DNA from: Bordetella genomosp. 4
GTDB lineage: Bacteria; Pseudomonadota; Gammaproteobacteria; Burkholderiales; Burkholderiaceae_B
DNA length: 64,000 nucleotides
Reading direction: 5' to 3'
Assembly (NCBI RefSeq): GCF_002261185.1
Contig: NZ_NEVQ01000017.1
Span: 1-64,000 of the forward strand
The notes under the pieces: model-generated
Database searches by the model: none
Told to the model about the DNA's origin: nothing
The model's input: only the letters and a program-made list of their open reading frames with translations
Shown here: positions 46,195 to 54,451 of the stretch, in pieces
How positions within the stretch are numbered: position 1 is the stretch's first letter
Layout: the number at the start of each line of letters is the position of its first letter
Program-made: the position numbers and the translations under genes

Positions 46195-46654
46195 CCCAGT
46201 GAGTACCCGCGACGGGGCTACGCCCCGTCGCACCGACACAGAAACACGAAAACGCCAGCAGGTGTGCAAACCTGCTGGCGTTGGCCTACAATTCGCTTCC
46301 ATGTATAGCCGCCAGACCTCTTCACGCATCCTGCTGCGTGCGACAGCCACCGCCCGGTGGCCGATCCGGCGTGCTCGACGTCCACTGTCCACAAGCGCCG
46401 GCCCAGCCGCGGCTTTCGCCGCACTTGACTAGCCCGGCGACCTCCCACTCATCTCTTTTGCGCAATTCCTAGGTCGTCGGGCATCAGCCGCGCGAATAGG
46501 TGTTGCTCGTTCTGTACGACACTGATCTGGAAACCGCCACCATACGAACGCGGATAGCCTTGCCGCAGTGTCGCGGCAAGCACCAGGCATACATGCCGCA
46601 CGAGCACACCCTATGGCCTGCCATCACACGGCACCGGCCAGCCCAGGGACTCGC
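46195..46654. other. 460 bp gap after cpdB: two strong hairpins, no convincing gene
   Basis: Hairpin 1 is a 10 bp perfect stem with 3 nt loop (46209-46231). Hairpin 2 is a 13 bp perfect stem with 6 nt loop (46251-46282), followed on the minus strand by TTTT. They probably end cpdB transcription. A TACAAT box at 46287-46292 may be a plus-strand -10. A 43-codon frame from ATG 46301 lacks a ribosome site and is not called. Confidence 0.5.
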
Positions 46655-47527
46655 ATGGACATCACCAAGGACTTCATCAAACTCAAACAACCGTGTGCCG
46701 ACGGCTTTCGCTGGTACTTGCGCCATGCGCCACCGCAAGGCACCTATCAACAATTGCTGGACGCGCTCGTTGCCGATGGCCGCACAAAGGATGCGTGCTG
46801 GCTGCTGGATCAATTTGGCCCAACGGACGCTGTATTGCAACTCGATCATCTGGATGCAGAAGACGTCGTCTTTGCAGGCGCCATAGAAGTCCGCGGCACG
46901 CTGGACCTCACCGGCACGTTGCGTACTGGACGAGGTATTCGCGTAGGCGGTGAAATGCGGGTGCAAGGCCGGTTGCAGGCGGGCGATGATATTCATTGCG
47001 CCGGCGCGATATTTTGCGGCGACACGCTGCACGTGAACGGCCGTGTTCACGCTGCGTGGAATATCCTCATTCAGGGTGAACTGGACTGCGAAAGCATACG
47101 CGCAGGCTGGGACCTGACATGCGTCGGCCCTGCACGGGCGCGCGGCTCAGTCCACGCCGGCCAGGATCTGCAGGTCAGCACACTGCACTGCGAAAAGAAC
47201 ATTCGCGTAGCCGGGAACATCACCAGCGATGCAGATTTAGTCACACGCCAAGGGGTCGAATGCGGCGGATCATTGCAATGCGGCGGACACCTCTATGCAG
47301 GCTGGGGCATCAAGGCGTTGACGGAAATCTCGGCGGCCAACGCCATCAGCGCAGGAGAAAGCCTGTATACCGAAGGAGAGATTTGCGCGGGCGAAGGCTA
47401 CGGCATCTACGCCGGTCTGCATGTACCGGAACATGCCTGGGAAAGCAGCGCGAGCGTGCACGCATGCCGCCGGCCCGAGAGCCTGCGCAGCGGCCATTGG
47501 GCCTCGATTGACGAGAAGCGACGGTAG
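46655..47527 (+). CDS. Unrecognised beta-solenoid (polymer-forming-like) protein
   Basis: 290 residues, start ATG 46655 with AGGGA upstream. Residues 1-70 form a helical head (DITKDFIKLKQPCADGFRW, LLDALVADGRTKDACWLLDQFGPTDAVL). From about 75 to 270 the chain is a string of short hydrophobic/Gly turns such as IRVGGEMRVQGRLQAGDDIHC, with 6-12 residue period, as in beta-helical or bactofilin-like proteins. Cys residues recur in the turns. No signal peptide or membrane segment. The next gene begins 7 bp after its stop, so both form a two-gene unit. I do not recognise its function. Confidence 0.75.
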   Translation: MDITKDFIKLKQPCADGFRWYLRHAPPQGTYQQLLDALVADGRTKDACWLLDQFGPTDAVLQLDHLDAEDVVFAGAIEVRGTLDLTGTLRTGRGIRVGGEMRVQGRLQAGDDIHCAGAIFCGDTLHVNGRVHAAWNILIQGELDCESIRAGWDLTCVGPARARGSVHAGQDLQVSTLHCEKNIRVAGNITSDADLVTRQGVECGGSLQCGGHLYAGWGIKALTEISAANAISAGESLYTEGEICAGEGYGIYAGLHVPEHAWESSASVHACRRPESLRSGHWASIDEKRR

Positions 47528-47534
47528 GGGCGCC

Positions 47535-48110
47535 ATGAGAATCGACGTAGCTCGCGGAGGCACCCGGCTGGAGGCTGAACTGGACGCCCTGTATCCTCAT
47601 TGCCTGCGTAACGCCGCCGTAGACGGAACAATATTCTTACCCAACCTGCGCGACAAACCCCTGCCCCGCTATCGCCGCACCGCATCTGGCGAGACTTTCT
47701 TATATATAGAAGATCCGGCAAAACGCTGGCTGGCCGGCAGCACCACATTCAATCGCGTGACAGGACTGGATCGCAGACTGGATCAATACATACGGTCTCC
47801 ACACTCTCGCTATCGAGAACCATATCAACGCCGAGGACTCGCCAAGCGCGTCTATCTGGAAGCACTGAACGCCGGTCTATGCCTGCTGAGCGGCGCCCGT
47901 CAATCACCTGGCGCATTGGAGCTGTGGCGATCGCTGAGCGCACATTATCCATTGCATCACGTGCGGTTGCAGGGCAAGCACCTGATCGACCTGGGCAGAT
48001 CTATCGAATGGAAAACATTCGAAGATCTGCACACCCGGCTACTGCTGTGCGGTGCGGGTTGGAGCGCGCAACGGCTGCTCGCGCTGGCAGCCGGCAATCC
48101 GCCGCGCTAG
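47535..48110 (+). CDS. Unrecognised protein with a GNAT-like segment
   Basis: 191 residues, ATG 47535 with GGGG upstream, partner of the beta-solenoid gene 7 bp before it. The middle shows GETFLYIEDPAKRWLAGST and the segment YQRRGLAKRVYLEALNAG, then LLSGARQSPGALELWRSL. The latter resembles motif A/B of phage-type GNAT acetyltransferases (acetyl-CoA loop RRGLA and the LW...L helix). The assignment is tentative; catalytic residues cannot be named. Together with its neighbour it may be a small accessory module. Confidence 0.65.
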   Translation: MRIDVARGGTRLEAELDALYPHCLRNAAVDGTIFLPNLRDKPLPRYRRTASGETFLYIEDPAKRWLAGSTTFNRVTGLDRRLDQYIRSPHSRYREPYQRRGLAKRVYLEALNAGLCLLSGARQSPGALELWRSLSAHYPLHHVRLQGKHLIDLGRSIEWKTFEDLHTRLLLCGAGWSAQRLLALAAGNPPR

Positions 48111-48119
48111 CCACGTGCC

Positions 48120-48536
48120 TCAAAGCGCGAGCTCGCCGCTGGCTTCAGGCTGAAACAACAGAGCCTCGATGTGCAGGCTCGACGCGGCGCCGCTGGGGTC
48201 GGTCCAGGATACCGTTGTCCCTACACGATGTCCCAGCAACTGGCCACCCACAGCGGACAGCACGGATAAAAATCCCTTGGCAGCATCAGCCTCGCCTGGA
48301 TAGCAAATCGTGATTTCGCGAACATTGCCATCCTGATCACGTACGCGCACGCGTGAATTCACAGTCACGACATCGTCGGGAATATCGCTGGGCATCATGA
48401 AGTCGCCTTCGTCAAAGCCTTCCAACACAGTGTGAGTCAGGCCGTCCGGCGTAGGAAATCGTGCGGCGAGGCGCTCGACGCGGACCCGGTCGAGCTCAGA
48501 GAAAATGCGTTCGGTATTAGAAACAGCGGTCATCAT
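48120..48536 (-). CDS. rnk: Nucleoside diphosphate kinase regulator Rnk (GreA/B C-terminal domain)
   Basis: 138 residues, ATG 48536 with AGGAG. The N-terminal coiled segment is short (ERIFSELDRVRVERLA), and the C-terminal FKBP-like GreA/B domain is complete (VTVNSRVRVRDQDGNVREITICYPGEADA, LSAVGGQLLGHRVGTTVSW). Rnk binds RNA polymerase but lacks the acidic coiled-coil tip needed for cleavage stimulation. The open frame upstream to 48761 is not coding. Confidence 0.9.
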   Translation of the reverse strand: MMTAVSNTERIFSELDRVRVERLAARFPTPDGLTHTVLEGFDEGDFMMPSDIPDDVVTVNSRVRVRDQDGNVREITICYPGEADAAKGFLSVLSAVGGQLLGHRVGTTVSWTDPSGAASSLHIEALLFQPEASGELAL

Positions 48537-48847
48537 GGACTCCTGACAGACAGAAAGAAAAAGGAAATGTCTGGCTTGGCCCGGCAGCAAACTCCTGAAG
48601 ATGGAGTTCTGATCTGCTGCCGGGCTTAGGAGTCTGCGTCGGTGCTGTAAGCCCTGTTGAACGAGCGCGCGCCAACGGCGCACTGGCGTCCAGTGCGCGC
48701 AAAAGCAACGATAGCGAAGGCAAATCGAGCAGCCGCGTTCATGTAGGGAATGGTACCTCATATGTGCTGCTCACTGAAGACAGTGGACAGCCATCAGAGT
48801 TAGATGACTATGCGTTGGATTCAACGCACAAAAACGAAGCCGGAAAA
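48537..48847. other. Upstream region of rnk and end of tRNA-Asn transcript
   Basis: About 310 bp. It holds the rnk ribosome site (48541-48548) and presumably its minus-strand promoter, which I cannot define. No gene or repeat is recognised. Confidence 0.4.
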
Positions 48848-48874
48848 GCAAAACGCCACCTGAAAGGCGGCGTT
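48848..48874 (-). terminator. Terminator of tRNA-Asn
   Basis: On the minus strand AACGCCGCC-TTTCA-GGTGGCGTT (9 bp stem with one G-U) runs into TTTTGC, 36 bp beyond the tRNA. Confidence 0.75.
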
Positions 48875-48909
48875 GAATTTGCTGTGTCGGTACTTCTCTT
48901 TAGCGTTTT

Positions 48910-48985
48910 TGGCTCCCCGAGCTGGGCTCGAACCAGCGACCTGCGGATTAACAGTCCGTCGCTCTACCGACTGAGCTATCGGGGA
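48910..48985 (-). tRNA. tRNA-Asn (GTT)
   Basis: 76 nt with encoded CCA. Acceptor TCCCCGA/TCGGGGA, D-arm GCTC...GAGC, anticodon loop CTGTTAA (GTT), T-arm GCTGGTTCGAGCCCAGC. All stems pair. Confidence 0.97.
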
Positions 48986-49002
48986 ACTGCTAAAGAAACG
49001 AG

Positions 49003-49031
49003 ATTATGAACGAATTTTTGGAAGTGTGCAA
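49003..49031 (-). promoter_or_regulatory. Promoter of tRNA-Asn
   Basis: Minus strand: TTGCAC (49026-49031), 17 bp spacer with CCAAAAATTCGTT, CATAAT (49003-49008), CTCGTTTCTTT. It is nearly identical in -10/discriminator to rRNA promoter P2. Confidence 0.8.
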
Positions 49032-49214
49032 GTCGTAGGCAAGAAAATTTATATTTTTTTTGCTCTGCGCTTTTGTCGCTGACATCATCGATCCCTCAAT
49101 GGGCCGTCCGCGGGCTTTATCCACAATGAACAATCAAGGCAGCGGCCCGCGACAGACAGCCGATCAGACGCTGTTGCACAAGACTGAAGCGTGTTGTCTG
49201 CAACCCGCGCAAAG

Positions 49215-49799
49215 CTATTGCCGACGTTGGCCTTCCACTTGGATTTTTAACTCTACCTCTGGCTTGAATCCCATGTTCAACGCGAAATCGATTCCGTAAT
49301 CCGCACGATTGAACTCGGCCGACACATCGGCACCGCAAGCCTCGCGCTTGGTCATGGGGTGCATGATGCACTTGAAGTCATCAATATCCAGAGTAATGGG
49401 CCGTGTCACGCCATGCAGGGTCAATTCACCGCGGGCCTTTTCTGGCACGTCGCCGTCAAACTCAGTGAACTTCCCCTTGAAGACGGCAGTGGGATAACGT
49501 TCGACATCGAGGATATCGGCCGCCATCGCGTGCCTGTTCATTTCGTCATGCCCGAAATCAACGGACTTCATATCTACGGTGACGTCGATACTGCCGGTAC
49601 GCGCAGCGCGATCCAGAACGACGGTGCCGCTGGAGCGGTTGAACTTGCCGCGCCAGGTCGATAACCCACCCATATGATCGGCCTCAAAGCTGGGATACGT
49701 ATGGTCCGGATCCAGGTCGTAGGTGACCGGCTCGGCGGCGGCCGCAGCGCTCAGCGCAATGGTGCAAGCGAACGTCAGGGCTTTGACTACTGTGTGCAT
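49215..49799 (-). CDS. YceI-family periplasmic protein
   Basis: 194 residues with a Sec signal peptide (about 1-22, cleavage near AAAA-EPVTY). The mature part is a YceI lipocalin-like barrel: YDLDPDHTYPSFEADHMGGLSTWRGKF, SVDFGHDEMNRH and GELTLHGVTRPITLD. Homologues bind polyprenoid lipids (isoprenoid quinones). AGGAG precedes ATG 49799. Three Cys, one near KCIMHP and one in REACGAD, might form a disulfide in the periplasm. Confidence 0.92.
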   Translation of the reverse strand: MHTVVKALTFACTIALSAAAAAEPVTYDLDPDHTYPSFEADHMGGLSTWRGKFNRSSGTVVLDRAARTGSIDVTVDMKSVDFGHDEMNRHAMAADILDVERYPTAVFKGKFTEFDGDVPEKARGELTLHGVTRPITLDIDDFKCIMHPMTKREACGADVSAEFNRADYGIDFALNMGFKPEVELKIQVEGQRRQ

Positions 49800-49899
49800 A
49801 TGGACTCCTGATTAATGAACCGGCGAATGCAGCGTTCATAGACTGACTGACAAATACTGCAACCGTTCGTGCGACGCAAGCACAAATTCGTCATTCATC

Positions 49900-49929
49900 T
49901 CGACAGGAGCCAAAAATTTCTGATATGAT
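49900..49929 (+). promoter_or_regulatory. Promoter of tRNA-Thr
   Basis: TCGACA (49900-49905), 18 bp spacer containing CCAAAAATTTCTG, TATGAT (49924-49929), then TTCGGTCTTTG. It shares spacer A-tract and discriminator with the rRNA and other tRNA promoters. Confidence 0.65.
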
Positions 49930-49995
49930 TTCGGTCTTTGGTGCTGCGCCACGGGCGTAGACACTACTGGCAAAGGCGCATGAGCGCTAATGCAC

Positions 49996-50071
49996 GCCGG
50001 CATAGCTCAGTTGGTAGAGCAGCGCATTCGTAATGCGAAGGTCGGGGGTTCGACTCCTCTTGCCGGCACCA
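49996..50071 (+). tRNA. tRNA-Thr (CGT)
   Basis: 76 nt with encoded CCA. Acceptor GCCGGCA/TGCCGGC, anticodon loop TTCGTAA (CGT), T-loop GGTTCGACTCC. It closely resembles E. coli tRNA-Thr for ACG codons. Confidence 0.96.
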
Positions 50072-50077
50072 GGTTTT

Positions 50078-50107
50078 AAAAAGGCTGACCTTGCGTCAGC
50101 CTTTTTT
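50078..50107 (+). terminator. Terminator of tRNA-Thr
   Basis: AAAAGGCTGAC-CTTGC-GTCAGCCTTTT with a following TT run, 6 nt after the CCA. Its A-rich side may also serve the converging minus-strand gene ending at 50124. Confidence 0.88.
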
Positions 50108-50123
50108 CTTTTCCGGACCTGAT

Positions 50124-51056
50124 TTATTTCGCGTGCTTGGGTGGCGTGTCTGGAGTGCAGTCGGCGCGCCGAGGCAGATCGGCGCTTGCCGCCAAGCGCA
50201 AGGTACCGCCCTTGCCGGCCGCAGCATAGACCAGCGTCTGTGCCCGCCACGCAGAGAGATCCTCATATTTCACCAGTGCATCCGATGGCCCATCGCCGGG
50301 ATTGAACTCGAGCTCGGGCAAATCGGTGCAACTGTCCAGGTCGAGCCTGGCCAACTCGCGCCCTTCTGGCCAGCTCACCGCACGAAATGTCGGTCCTACC
50401 TGGTAGCTTTGTTCTCGGCCGCGGCTGAAAACTCTGCCGATATTGGGCAAGTCGACCCATTTATCGGGCTCGATCTGGATGTACTGCGTACGGCGCGCAC
50501 GTGCCAAGTAAGCCACCTCCTCGGACATATCGAGCAGGCGACCCTCGCCCAGATAAATCACCCGGAACGGTGCGTGCTGGATCATCACAGTGTCGTCCCA
50601 GGCCGTCTGAATACGAGTCCAGCCCGCGATGCCCGCATTCAAAAAACGGGTCTGATGCAAGCCGTCGCGCTTGGCGTCACTCGACATGGAAATACGTTGC
50701 ACCTGCAATCGGCCTTGTGTCACACGCACGCGCGCCAAGGCCGTCTCTCCCCCGGTAAAGAACACCAACATACCGTCAGGCAAAGGCTGAATCGGGCCCG
50801 CACAGTAAAAGCGCTTGAAATCGCGGCCGGGAAACAGCAGGAGACTCACGTCGTCACCGCAAAGTTTGGCGCCGTTGAACGTGACCAGGTAGGTGTAGCC
50901 GCTTTGGCGTTGACCCGTGGCAGGATTAGTTTGACCGTAAGGAATGCGCTCACCGCGCAAACCATCCCGATCGTATAGCACCTCGGCGGAGCCCGGCGCG
51001 GCCAGACCGAGCGCAATCGCACAGGCCGTCAACCATTGCCACGCTTGCTTCATCAT
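50124..51056 (-). CDS. Exported protein of unknown function
   Basis: 310 residues from ATG 51056 (or 51053). A Sec signal peptide is clear (MMKQAWQWLTACAIALGLAA, cleavage near PGSA-EVLYD). The mature protein has three or four Cys that could form disulfides (KLCGDDV, RFYCAGP, DSCTDLP, ADCTPD) and alternating beta-like segments, for example GYTYLVTFNGAKL and RVRVTQGRLQVQRISM. The C-terminal PPKHAK is charged. I do not recognise the family. It converges on tRNA-Thr and diverges from the GntR operon. Confidence 0.7.
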   Translation of the reverse strand: MMKQAWQWLTACAIALGLAAPGSAEVLYDRDGLRGERIPYGQTNPATGQRQSGYTYLVTFNGAKLCGDDVSLLLFPGRDFKRFYCAGPIQPLPDGMLVFFTGGETALARVRVTQGRLQVQRISMSSDAKRDGLHQTRFLNAGIAGWTRIQTAWDDTVMIQHAPFRVIYLGEGRLLDMSEEVAYLARARRTQYIQIEPDKWVDLPNIGRVFSRGREQSYQVGPTFRAVSWPEGRELARLDLDSCTDLPELEFNPGDGPSDALVKYEDLSAWRAQTLVYAAAGKGGTLRLAASADLPRRADCTPDTPPKHAK

Positions 51057-51197
51057 GCTGCGCCTCCGGTGGGGTAATGAGCGGTGACTATATAGCATCA
51101 CGAGACGCGGCCGATGAGACGGGGTACCGCAGACACGGCGTGATTGCCGCGATGACTTTGCTTCAGCAAAGGGTTTTCCCCAACTATCCCTTCAAAC

Positions 51198-51209
51198 AAT
51201 GTATACATT
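51198..51209. promoter_or_regulatory. Likely operator of the GntR regulator
   Basis: A 12 bp perfect palindrome AATGTATACATT lies 44 bp upstream of the GntR start, inside the probable promoter. FadR-subfamily GntR proteins bind palindromes of this type (TNGTNNNACNA-like, GTATAC centre), so autoregulation of the operon is likely. Confidence 0.55.
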
Positions 51210-51253
51210 AACGTATTAGTTAACGCATGCGTAACCGTGATTTACTCTCTCCA

Positions 51254-51931
51254 ATGAACGTCAAACCTCAGCCAACCGCCTCGCTGGCCGACGCCGCGTA
51301 CGAACAGATCCGCCAACGTATTCTCGATAACGTCTGGCCGCCCGGGCATCGGGCGCTCGAACAGGAAGTCGCACTGGCCCTCGGCATGAGCCGCACGCCT
51401 GTGCATGAGGCACTGGTTCGCCTGCATGCAGAACGCCTGATCGACCTGGTGCCGCGTCACGGCATGCTGGTGTTGCCGGTATCCCCGAACGACATGCGCG
51501 AAATTTATGAGGTGCTGACCGCGCTGGAATGCATGGCGGCGGAATTGCTGGCACGCAAAAAGCCGACGGACGACATGCTCGCGCCGTTGAGCAAGGCAAC
51601 CGATGACATGGAGATCGCGCTGGAACGCAATGATCTCGATGCATGGGCGCACGCCGACGAAACCTTTCACATGGCGCTGGTGGAGTTGGCCGGCAATCAA
51701 TTGCTGGCCGATGGCGTCATGAAGCATTGGGATCGCGCCCATCGCGCGCGCATGTTTTCTCTGCGCCTGCGTCCCAAGCCCATCAACTCGACGCGCGAGC
51801 ATCGCGCACTGGTAGCCCGCTTGCGCGCGGGCGACGCCGAAGGCGCGTCCCGGGAAAACCGCGCACATCGCGAACGCGCCAGCCGTGAGCTGTTAGCTAT
51901 TTTCGATCAATTCAAACTCGCACAGATGTGA
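51254..51931 (+). CDS. GntR-family regulator (FadR/FCD subfamily)
   Basis: 225 residues. Winged-helix N-terminus (AAYEQIRQRILDNVWPPG, ALALGMSRTPVHEALVRLH) and an all-helical FCD ligand domain (EIYEVLTALECMAAELLA, DETFHMALVELAGN, REHRALVARLRAGD) with the usual Asp/His metal-binding residues. Such regulators sense small organic acids. ATG 51254 is chosen over 51227; neither has a strong ribosome site. It precedes the dehydrogenase and Bug genes, which it probably controls. Confidence 0.9.
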   Translation: MNVKPQPTASLADAAYEQIRQRILDNVWPPGHRALEQEVALALGMSRTPVHEALVRLHAERLIDLVPRHGMLVLPVSPNDMREIYEVLTALECMAAELLARKKPTDDMLAPLSKATDDMEIALERNDLDAWAHADETFHMALVELAGNQLLADGVMKHWDRAHRARMFSLRLRPKPINSTREHRALVARLRAGDAEGASRENRAHRERASRELLAIFDQFKLAQM

Positions 51932-51938
51932 GGCATAA

Positions 51939-53024
51939 GTGACTAGTTACGATATTGCAGTATTGCCGGGTGATGGAATTGGCGTGGAAGTCATGAACGC
52001 CGCGCTGGAGATCCTGCGAGCGCTCGAGCCCCGCATCGGCCGCAAATTTACCTTGACCACGCATCCGGCTGGCGCGCAACTGTATGCCGACACGGGCAAT
52101 GCCCTGCCGGATTCCACGCTGAAAGCATGCCGCGATGCACATGCCATTTTGTTTGGCGCGATGGGGCTACCTCATGTGCGCGGGAAGGATGGCACTGAAG
52201 TCATTCCGCAACTCGATCTGCGCTTTGCGCTGGACCTGTATGCGGGCGTGCGCCCCATCAAGACGTGGCCCGGCCTGCCCGTCCCGCTGCGCGATCCGCG
52301 CGCTGCGCAAATCGATCTGGTGTTGGTGCGCGAAAGCACCGAAGGCTTGTTTTATGCGCGTGGCCGCGGAACCATCGAAGGCACAGGAGAGCAGGCCCAC
52401 GCCCTGGATACGATGAAAATCACACATCAGGGCACGGCGCGCGTGTGCGATTTTTCGCTACGGCTCGCCGAGCAAAGAAAAGCGGCAGGAAAGCGAGGGC
52501 ACGTCACTAATGTGGATAAGGCCAATGTCTTTACCTCCATGGCGTACTGGCGGCAGATTTTCGAGCAGCGCGCCCAGGCGTTCCCGGGCATCACGACAGA
52601 GAATGCCTACGTCGATGCGATGGCGCTGAACTTGATCATGAAGCCCTGGCAGTACGACGTGCTGGTAACCGAAAACATGTTCGGCGACATTCTGTCCGAT
52701 CTGATCGCCGCGCTGGTCGGCGGCATGGGCATGGCGCCCTCGGCGGATATCGGCGATCACCACGCCGTCTTTCAACCCGCTCATGGCACGGCGCCGGATA
52801 TTGCGGGCCGAGGCATTGCCAACCCGAGCGCGATGCTGCTCTCGGCAGCCATGATGCTGGAATGGCTGGCAGACCGCCACGCGGATGCGGCCCTGGCCGA
52901 GGGGGCACTCGCCATAGAAAAAGCCCTGCGGACATCGTTCGCCAATAAAGAAGTCCTGCCGTTTGATTTCGGCGGCAAAAGTACGACGGCGGATATCGCC
53001 AATGCCGTGTTGCGCCATCTATAA
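51939..53024 (+). CDS. Isocitrate/isopropylmalate dehydrogenase family protein (tartrate/malate-type)
   Basis: 361 residues, start GTG 51939 with TGAGG five nt upstream, 7 bp after gntR. Beta-decarboxylating dehydrogenase motifs: LPGDGIGVEV, YAGVRPIKTWPG, VRESTEGLFYARGRG, NVDKANVF (active Lys), MFGDILSDLIAALVGG (metal Asp) and HGTAPDIAGRGIANP (NAD site). It oxidises and decarboxylates a 2-hydroxy acid. Placement with a GntR regulator and a Bug receptor, not with leuCD, argues for a catabolic tartrate or substituted-malate substrate over 3-isopropylmalate (inference). Confidence 0.87.
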   Translation: MTSYDIAVLPGDGIGVEVMNAALEILRALEPRIGRKFTLTTHPAGAQLYADTGNALPDSTLKACRDAHAILFGAMGLPHVRGKDGTEVIPQLDLRFALDLYAGVRPIKTWPGLPVPLRDPRAAQIDLVLVRESTEGLFYARGRGTIEGTGEQAHALDTMKITHQGTARVCDFSLRLAEQRKAAGKRGHVTNVDKANVFTSMAYWRQIFEQRAQAFPGITTENAYVDAMALNLIMKPWQYDVLVTENMFGDILSDLIAALVGGMGMAPSADIGDHHAVFQPAHGTAPDIAGRGIANPSAMLLSAAMMLEWLADRHADAALAEGALAIEKALRTSFANKEVLPFDFGGKSTTADIANAVLRHL

Positions 53025-53123
53025 GGCCGCATTACTACGCGGCAACTTTTTCAAAGAATAAATGGGAGGCCACTCCCATTCTGGAGACAACGCACCCTCG
53101 AGGTGCCCCAAGGAGGAACACCC

Positions 53124-54113
53124 ATGACCGACCCTCGCATGTCGCGCCGACAGTTTGTGGCGCTGCCGGCCGCCGCTGCGTGCCTGATGCTGCCTTCTGT
53201 CAGCGCTTTTGCGCAGAATTACCCATCGCGTCCGATCAAAATCGTTGTCCCCTCGCCGCCTGGCGGCACCACGGATTTGATTGGGCGCCTCATTGCCAAC
53301 CAGCTACAAGCCGCGTGGACGCAGCCGGTCTTGGTCGAGAACAAACCTGGAGCAGGCTTGCGACTGGGCGCAGACTATGTCGCCAAGTCCGCCCCGGATG
53401 GCTATACGCTGCTGATGGCGGCGGTGCATCACTCGATCGCGCAGGCGGTATATAAAAAGAACAGCTACGATCTGCAAAAAGATCTCGTCCCGATCAGCAT
53501 CATCGCCAACGTTCCGAATGTGCTGATCGTGTCCGCCTCGCTGCCTGTCAAAAATGTGCAGGAGTTCATCGCGCTGGCCAAATCCCAGCCAGGCAAGATC
53601 TCGTACGGCAGCACCGGCTACGGCACTGCACACCATCTGATCGGTGAACAATTCAATGACATGGCGGGCACGCAATTGCTGCACGTTCCATATAAAGGCA
53701 GCGCGCCGGCCATCACGGACTTGATGGGCGGGCAGATTCATGCGATGTTTGACACGGCGTCGTCGTGCTTGCCCTACATCACATCAGGAAAAGTCCGCGC
53801 GCTGGCCGTCACTTCGGGAAAGCGCTCGATGGCTTTGCCGGATGTGCCTACGCTGTCGGAGTCGGGCCTGACCGGATTTGACATCGCCACCTGGTTCGGC
53901 CTGATGGCGCCGGCAGGCACGCCTAAAGAAATCGTCGCACAATTGCAGGCGGAGATTGCCCGCATACTCGCCGTACCGGAAATACGGCAGCAACTCAGCA
54001 ACGCTGGAGCGGAACCCGTGGGCAGCACATCCGAACAGATGGGACGTCAAATTGACGCGGAAATTCAGCGCTTTTCCGCACTCGCCAAGAAAATCAACCT
54101 GGAACTGGATTGA
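53124..54113 (+). CDS. Tripartite tricarboxylate transporter receptor (Bug family)
   Basis: 329 residues. AAGGAGG lies 7 nt before ATG 53124. The N-terminus has a Tat-like start (SRRQFVALPAAAACLMLP) and a cleavage site near SAFA-QNYPSRPI. The Bug fold motifs are YPSRPIKIVVPSPPGGTTD, GKISYGSTGYGT and HVPYKGSAPAITDLMGG. Bug proteins bind organic acids in the periplasm and deliver them to TctAB or signalling systems. Very many paralogues occur in Bordetella-like genomes; this one is an orphan receptor with no TctAB nearby. Substrate unknown, probably that of the neighbouring dehydrogenase. Confidence 0.93.
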   Translation: MTDPRMSRRQFVALPAAAACLMLPSVSAFAQNYPSRPIKIVVPSPPGGTTDLIGRLIANQLQAAWTQPVLVENKPGAGLRLGADYVAKSAPDGYTLLMAAVHHSIAQAVYKKNSYDLQKDLVPISIIANVPNVLIVSASLPVKNVQEFIALAKSQPGKISYGSTGYGTAHHLIGEQFNDMAGTQLLHVPYKGSAPAITDLMGGQIHAMFDTASSCLPYITSGKVRALAVTSGKRSMALPDVPTLSESGLTGFDIATWFGLMAPAGTPKEIVAQLQAEIARILAVPEIRQQLSNAGAEPVGSTSEQMGRQIDAEIQRFSALAKKINLELD

Positions 54114-54124
54114 AGCCAACCACT

Positions 54125-54424
54125 ATGCCAAACACCCCCTACGTCGTCTCGGTCGAGCTCGTGATCAAGCCTGAACGGGTGGCGCAATTTTTGCCTCTCA
54201 TACTGGAAAATGCCGCGGCCTCGCTGAAGCACGAATCCGGTTGCCTGGTATTCGATGTATGCCAGGGAACCGATGATAAAGCGCAAATTTTTCTGTATGA
54301 GGTCTACCACGATGAGGCTGCATTTCAGCAGCATCTGAAGACCGAGCACTTTCTCAAGTTCGACCGTGAGACAGCGCCGGACATCTTGTCCAAAACGGTG
54401 CGGATCTTTGCCCGTCTGCAGTAG
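54125..54424 (+). CDS. Antibiotic biosynthesis monooxygenase (ABM/YgiN-like) domain protein
   Basis: 99 residues from ATG 54125, 11 bp after the Bug stop. Single ABM domain with ferredoxin-like fold: VVSVELVIKPERVAQFLPLI, SGCLVFDVCQ and FLYEVYHDEAAFQQHLKTEHF. Members are dimeric quinol monooxygenases or degrade small metabolites. It is the last gene of the GntR-dehydrogenase-Bug unit and converges with maiA. The substrate cannot be read from sequence. Confidence 0.85.
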   Translation: MPNTPYVVSVELVIKPERVAQFLPLILENAAASLKHESGCLVFDVCQGTDDKAQIFLYEVYHDEAAFQQHLKTEHFLKFDRETAPDILSKTVRIFARLQ

Positions 54425-54451
54425 GCGGGCAAAGTCTGACGATACGGCAGG

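Noticed and set aside
46209..46282. Hairpins after cpdB as further copies of the structured element family
   Set aside because: They are simple stems with 3 and 6 nt loops; the conserved core with P2-P4 is absent.
46301..46432. 43-codon frame after the cpdB hairpins
   Set aside because: No ribosome site and an Arg/Ala-rich composition typical of chance frames.
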